Below the pieces are notes generated by a model. The model saw only the letters and a program-made list of their open reading frames with translations. It had not been told where the DNA came from and did no database searches. The translations under genes and the position numbers were made by a program. From an uncultured Azospirillum sp. (lineage in GTDB: Bacteria; Pseudomonadota; Alphaproteobacteria; RF32; CAG-239): a stretch of 8,281 nt of DNA. The stretch lies in assembly GCA_900538765.1 (NCBI GenBank), contig UQAB01000042.1:1-8281 (forward strand), read 5' to 3'. Positions 5,779 to 8,281 of the stretch are shown here, piece by piece. Positions within the stretch are counted from its first letter, which is position 1, and every line of letters starts with the position of its first letter.

Positions 5779-7680
5779 ATGAGAGTTCCTACTTATAATT
5801 CTTATATGAATATGCTAAACCAGACGATGAATACAAAATCTTTGTTGGATTTGTATAATTATCAGACCATGACCGGCATCAAAGCGCCGAATTACTCGGG
5901 CTTTGGTATGCAGGCGCATACCATGGTCAGCCTGGAAGCAATGCTCGGTGTTACCAGCAACTTTATGGAAAATAACAAACTGGTTCAGGTCGAAGTTGAC
6001 GCAATGGCAACAGCGACGGATTCTATTCAGAAAGCTGTCAATGATTTCAAGTCAATTTTAACCAGTGTCAGCGGTATGGATTTGGAAAAGGCTTCTCCGG
6101 ACATTACTGGCGGCGAGCTGATTTTTACCAGCGATGATAAAAATGATTATCTAGGTAAAACCATAACCGTTGACGGAACGCAGTATACATTTGCAGATAA
6201 TGGTAACGGAAATAATATTGATATCAGTGCCGCAACAAATGCCAATGAAATTATGGCTGCTCTGCAAAATAAGTTGCCGGCAAACGCGGATTTTAAGTTT
6301 GAAGATAATAAGTTTACTTTTCCGCTCTATACCATTGACGGCGAGTCTTCGATTATCGGCAGTACAGGTGTTGAAACCGGTGAACCGCATGTTATGAGCG
6401 ACGAACAGTATAACGAAATAAAAACATTGCAGAATCAGGCATTTGCAACATTGCGAATGCTGGTAGACTGTTTAAACACCAATGTTAACGGCAAATATAT
6501 CTTCGGCGGCGGAGAAAGCGGCAAGGCGCCGGTTAATTTCCCTTTTTCCAGCTTGGAGGAATTTCAGGCCTATTATGACGGTGTTAACATCAAGTACCCG
6601 TCCAGCAGCAGCGCGGCGTTAAATAACAAAGTTCTTGATGCCAATGATACCGGAGATTTGACTTTGGCACAAACCGGCGGCAATACCGGAACAATTACGG
6701 CGGCCAATGCCGGAGCTTTTTTAAGCCAGGCTGTCAGTGCCAATGATAAGACGACCGGCGATTTAAAATTTGACACTTTTAATAATACGATTACGGCGAC
6801 GGAATATGGCGCATTCAATACCATTAATGCCGGGGATACGTTGGTAATCGGCGGCAACGGCGCTGGGGCAAATGCCAAGGTTTATGTTGTAAAATCTGTT
6901 TCGGAAGACGGCAAGACCATAACTTTAGACGATTCGACGCCGGTTGAAGCCGATATGACAATTTCGCCGGATAACACTGATCCGGCCAAAACGGTCAACT
7001 TCAGTACATCTTACCCGATTGGTTCCGTTATCAATATGGAAGGCTTTGACAAAAATATTGCATCGCAGGTCCAGGTAACCGGCGTCAGTGCTGACGGGTC
7101 AACCTTGTTTGTAACGGCCGATCCTTCCCGTTTTCCGAATACGACAATAGCCGCCTCCAAAGATTGGAGCTTGGTTGGAAATTCTTATTATCAGGGAGGC
7201 ACGATGGATTCTGAAAAAGTTATTTCTGACAATCAGTCCATTGTTTTTGATGTCAACGGGGCAGATCCTGCGTTTGAAAAGCTTTTCCGTTCTCTGTGTG
7301 AAATTGCTCAGGGCGGACTGATTGATTCCGGAGATCCGACCAAAGGCGAAACTTTGGATCCGAACAGGACAGCTGACCGCGTAGAAAATGCGATTGAAAC
7401 CTTGCAAAGCGCATTATACAGCTCCGGTTTTGGCTCCTCGGAAAATAATGCCGACCTCTACACCGTACTGGCTAAAACAAATTCCAATCAGGTAATTTTG
7501 AATAATGTGACCACCAACCAGAAAGCAATGTCCGCTAACCTGCAAGACAGTATCGGTTCCATTAAAAATGTTGACCAGACGGAAGCGGCCATTAAGTCAT
7601 TGATGGCATATAACAATCTGAACGCGTCTTATGCAGTGCTGCAAAAGTCAATGGAATTGTCTATCCTTAATTATCTGTAA
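5779..7680 (+). CDS. flgL: Flagellar hook-associated protein 3, FlgL (enlarged)
   Basis: FlgL is the second hook-filament junction protein and is related to flagellin. The product has 633 residues, about twice E. coli FlgL (317). The N-terminal flagellin-like helix opens MRVPTYNSYMNMLNQTM, and the C-terminal helix at 585-633 ends MELSILNYL. Internal family features are NGKYIFGGG (237-245), which follows the D1 helix, and FDVNGADPAFEKLF (490-503) before the C-terminal helical part. Residues 128-184 (TITVDGTQYTF onward) look like a beta-rich insertion of flagellin IN type. Residues 288-346 contain an imperfect repeat: ANDTGDL/ANDKTTGDL, then TITAxxxGAF at 305-314 and 337-346. The start at 5779 is preferred to 5776 by ribosome-site spacing and the family's MR start; the difference is one Met. 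The spacing of 11 nt after flgK keeps it in the operon. It could be annotated simply as a flagellin-domain protein, but position after flgK supports FlgL. Confidence 0.92.
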   Translation: MRVPTYNSYMNMLNQTMNTKSLLDLYNYQTMTGIKAPNYSGFGMQAHTMVSLEAMLGVTSNFMENNKLVQVEVDAMATATDSIQKAVNDFKSILTSVSGMDLEKASPDITGGELIFTSDDKNDYLGKTITVDGTQYTFADNGNGNNIDISAATNANEIMAALQNKLPANADFKFEDNKFTFPLYTIDGESSIIGSTGVETGEPHVMSDEQYNEIKTLQNQAFATLRMLVDCLNTNVNGKYIFGGGESGKAPVNFPFSSLEEFQAYYDGVNIKYPSSSSAALNNKVLDANDTGDLTLAQTGGNTGTITAANAGAFLSQAVSANDKTTGDLKFDTFNNTITATEYGAFNTINAGDTLVIGGNGAGANAKVYVVKSVSEDGKTITLDDSTPVEADMTISPDNTDPAKTVNFSTSYPIGSVINMEGFDKNIASQVQVTGVSADGSTLFVTADPSRFPNTTIAASKDWSLVGNSYYQGGTMDSEKVISDNQSIVFDVNGADPAFEKLFRSLCEIAQGGLIDSGDPTKGETLDPNRTADRVENAIETLQSALYSSGFGSSENNADLYTVLAKTNSNQVILNNVTTNQKAMSANLQDSIGSIKNVDQTEAAIKSLMAYNNLNASYAVLQKSMELSILNYL

Positions 7681-7787
7681 AATGTATTTTAGCTTCAAGA
7701 GTTAGTTTGGATTGAGGACAAATCAAACATTATGCTGAATATAGGAAACGACAGGATTTAGGACAGTTCTGCTTGGAGTTGTAATAA

Positions 7788-7811
7788 AAAAGGCACCATT
7801 AGGTGCCTTTT
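7788..7811. terminator. Bidirectional intrinsic terminator after flgL
   Basis: A 10-bp perfect stem (AAAAGGCACC 7788-7797 pairing with GGTGCCTTTT 7802-7811) closes an ATTA loop. The T-run on one side and the A-run on the other make it functional in both directions. It ends the flgI-flgL operon, about 107 nt after the flgL stop, and the convergent cysteine-rich gene, whose stop is at 7836-7838. The rest of the 7681-7835 spacer shows no gene. Confidence 0.88.
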
Positions 7812-7835
7812 CTATAGCTCCGGATTACAGGGGAG

Positions 7836-8281
7836 TTATTGACAAGTTGTTGTTACTGTACATTTGCTACTGGTTTCAACCATAGAATAATTAGAGTTGC
7901 TCTCACCGTAAATACATCCGTCATCAAAACATTCAGCTTTAGAATTATAAACTTTATATCCTCCTTGCCAATCGTAACTGGATATGACCCTGGTTCCGTA
8001 ATAAAAACTTCGTCCATCAGCTAAGCGACAATTTTGAGAGTAATTTTGATCCCACTGATATTTTGTTTGATCCTTATAATACGCTCTACACGAGCAGCGA
8101 TAATATTTGTCGCTTGTGATAACTTTTCCTTCATAAATACATTCTGTTTTACATACTTTCCTCGTCCCGCCGCAGCCGTCGTCACCTGATTCCGTACCGT
8201 TGGCACAACCTGTTTCATCAGGAAGTTTTTTACACTCTGCCGCGCCGGTATCAATATTAAACTCAATCACCGGGCGAACGC
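7836..8281 (-). CDS. Cysteine-rich surface protein with RPVIEF motif (5' truncated)
   Basis: The frame enters from beyond the right edge and stops at TAA 7838-7836, showing 147 complete codons. The first visible residues are VRPVIEF, the same motif that ends the protein at 1-831. This says that a DUF1566-like domain lies mostly outside the window. Here the chain continues about 140 residues with 12 cysteines (EC, GC, CKTEC, CSC, ECFDDGC and a terminal CTVTTTCQ), rich in Tyr, Asp, Gly, Ser and Thr, which fits a secreted disulfide-bonded tail. The GTG at 8270 is not a start; it is a Val codon inside RPVIEF. The gene converges on flgL and shares its terminator. Function is unknown; surface display or adhesion is inferred from composition and family resemblance. 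Without the N-terminus, signal peptide and anchor cannot be judged. Confidence 0.75.
   Translation of the reverse strand, partial: VRPVIEFNIDTGAAECKKLPDETGCANGTESGDDGCGGTRKVCKTECIYEGKVITSDKYYRCSCRAYYKDQTKYQWDQNYSQNCRLADGRSFYYGTRVISSYDWQGGYKVYNSKAECFDDGCIYGESNSNYSMVETSSKCTVTTTCQ

Noticed and set aside
7705..7728. Weak inverted repeat (GTTTGGATT ... AATCAAAC) downstream of flgL
   Set aside because: The stem is short with a bulge and no T-run follows; the strong stem-loop at 7788-7811 explains termination.
7681..7770. Very short open frames in the spacer after flgL
   Set aside because: They encode fewer than 12 residues and lack ribosome sites.
7836..8270. GTG at 8270 as the start of the right-hand gene
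   Set aside because: It is the Val codon inside VRPVIEF; the frame runs off the window edge and has no ribosome site there.

Overview
The window looks like chromosomal DNA of a flagellated Gram-negative bacterium. I infer an Alphaproteobacterium of moderate GC, possibly one of the gut-associated Rhodospirillales-like lineages. The reasons are a P-ring protein, a single-domain rod-binding protein of the FlgJ/CheL kind (no muramidase domain), a FlgN-type chaperone directly upstream of enlarged FlgK and FlgL proteins, and cysteine-rich surface proteins of a kind I associate with gut bacteria. The taxonomy is an inference from gene content, not a database result.

Layout: (1) 1-831, plus strand, is the 3' part of a gene for a cysteine-rich secreted or surface protein ending in a WSSTE...RPVIEF domain that resembles DUF1566/Fibrobacter paralogous-type lectin-like domains. 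(2) 838-859 is a stem-loop shared by this gene and the convergent gene. (3) 865-1503, minus strand, is a YiaD-like OmpA-family lipoprotein. (4) 1504-1632 is a divergent intergenic region with an excellent sigma-54 (-24/-12) promoter facing the flagellar genes. (5) 1633-7680, plus strand, is a tight five-gene operon: flgI, flgJ, flgN, flgK, flgL. (6) 7681-7835 is a short spacer with a bidirectional terminator. (7) 7836-8281, minus strand, is the 3' end of a second cysteine-rich gene. Its first visible residues are VRPVIEF, the same terminal motif as the gene at 1-831, followed here by a further cysteine-rich tail.

How the genes work together: FlgI builds the periplasmic P ring and FlgJ assists rod assembly at the peptidoglycan layer. 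FlgN is expected to chaperone FlgK and FlgL, which form the junction between hook and filament. The operon therefore spans late basal-body and hook-filament junction steps. The sigma-54 promoter fits the control of middle/late flagellar genes known in Caulobacter and relatives. The OmpA-like lipoprotein also acts at the outer membrane and peptidoglycan, but no direct link to the flagellum can be read from the sequence.

The most noteworthy points are the two related cysteine-rich proteins flanking the flagellar block in opposite orientation, the near-consensus sigma-54 promoter, repeated modules that enlarge FlgK and FlgL, an EF-hand-like loop in FlgK, and a perfect 23-nt palindrome inside the first gene. 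I see no clearly novel multi-gene system. No RNA genes, mobile elements or CRISPR arrays were recognised.
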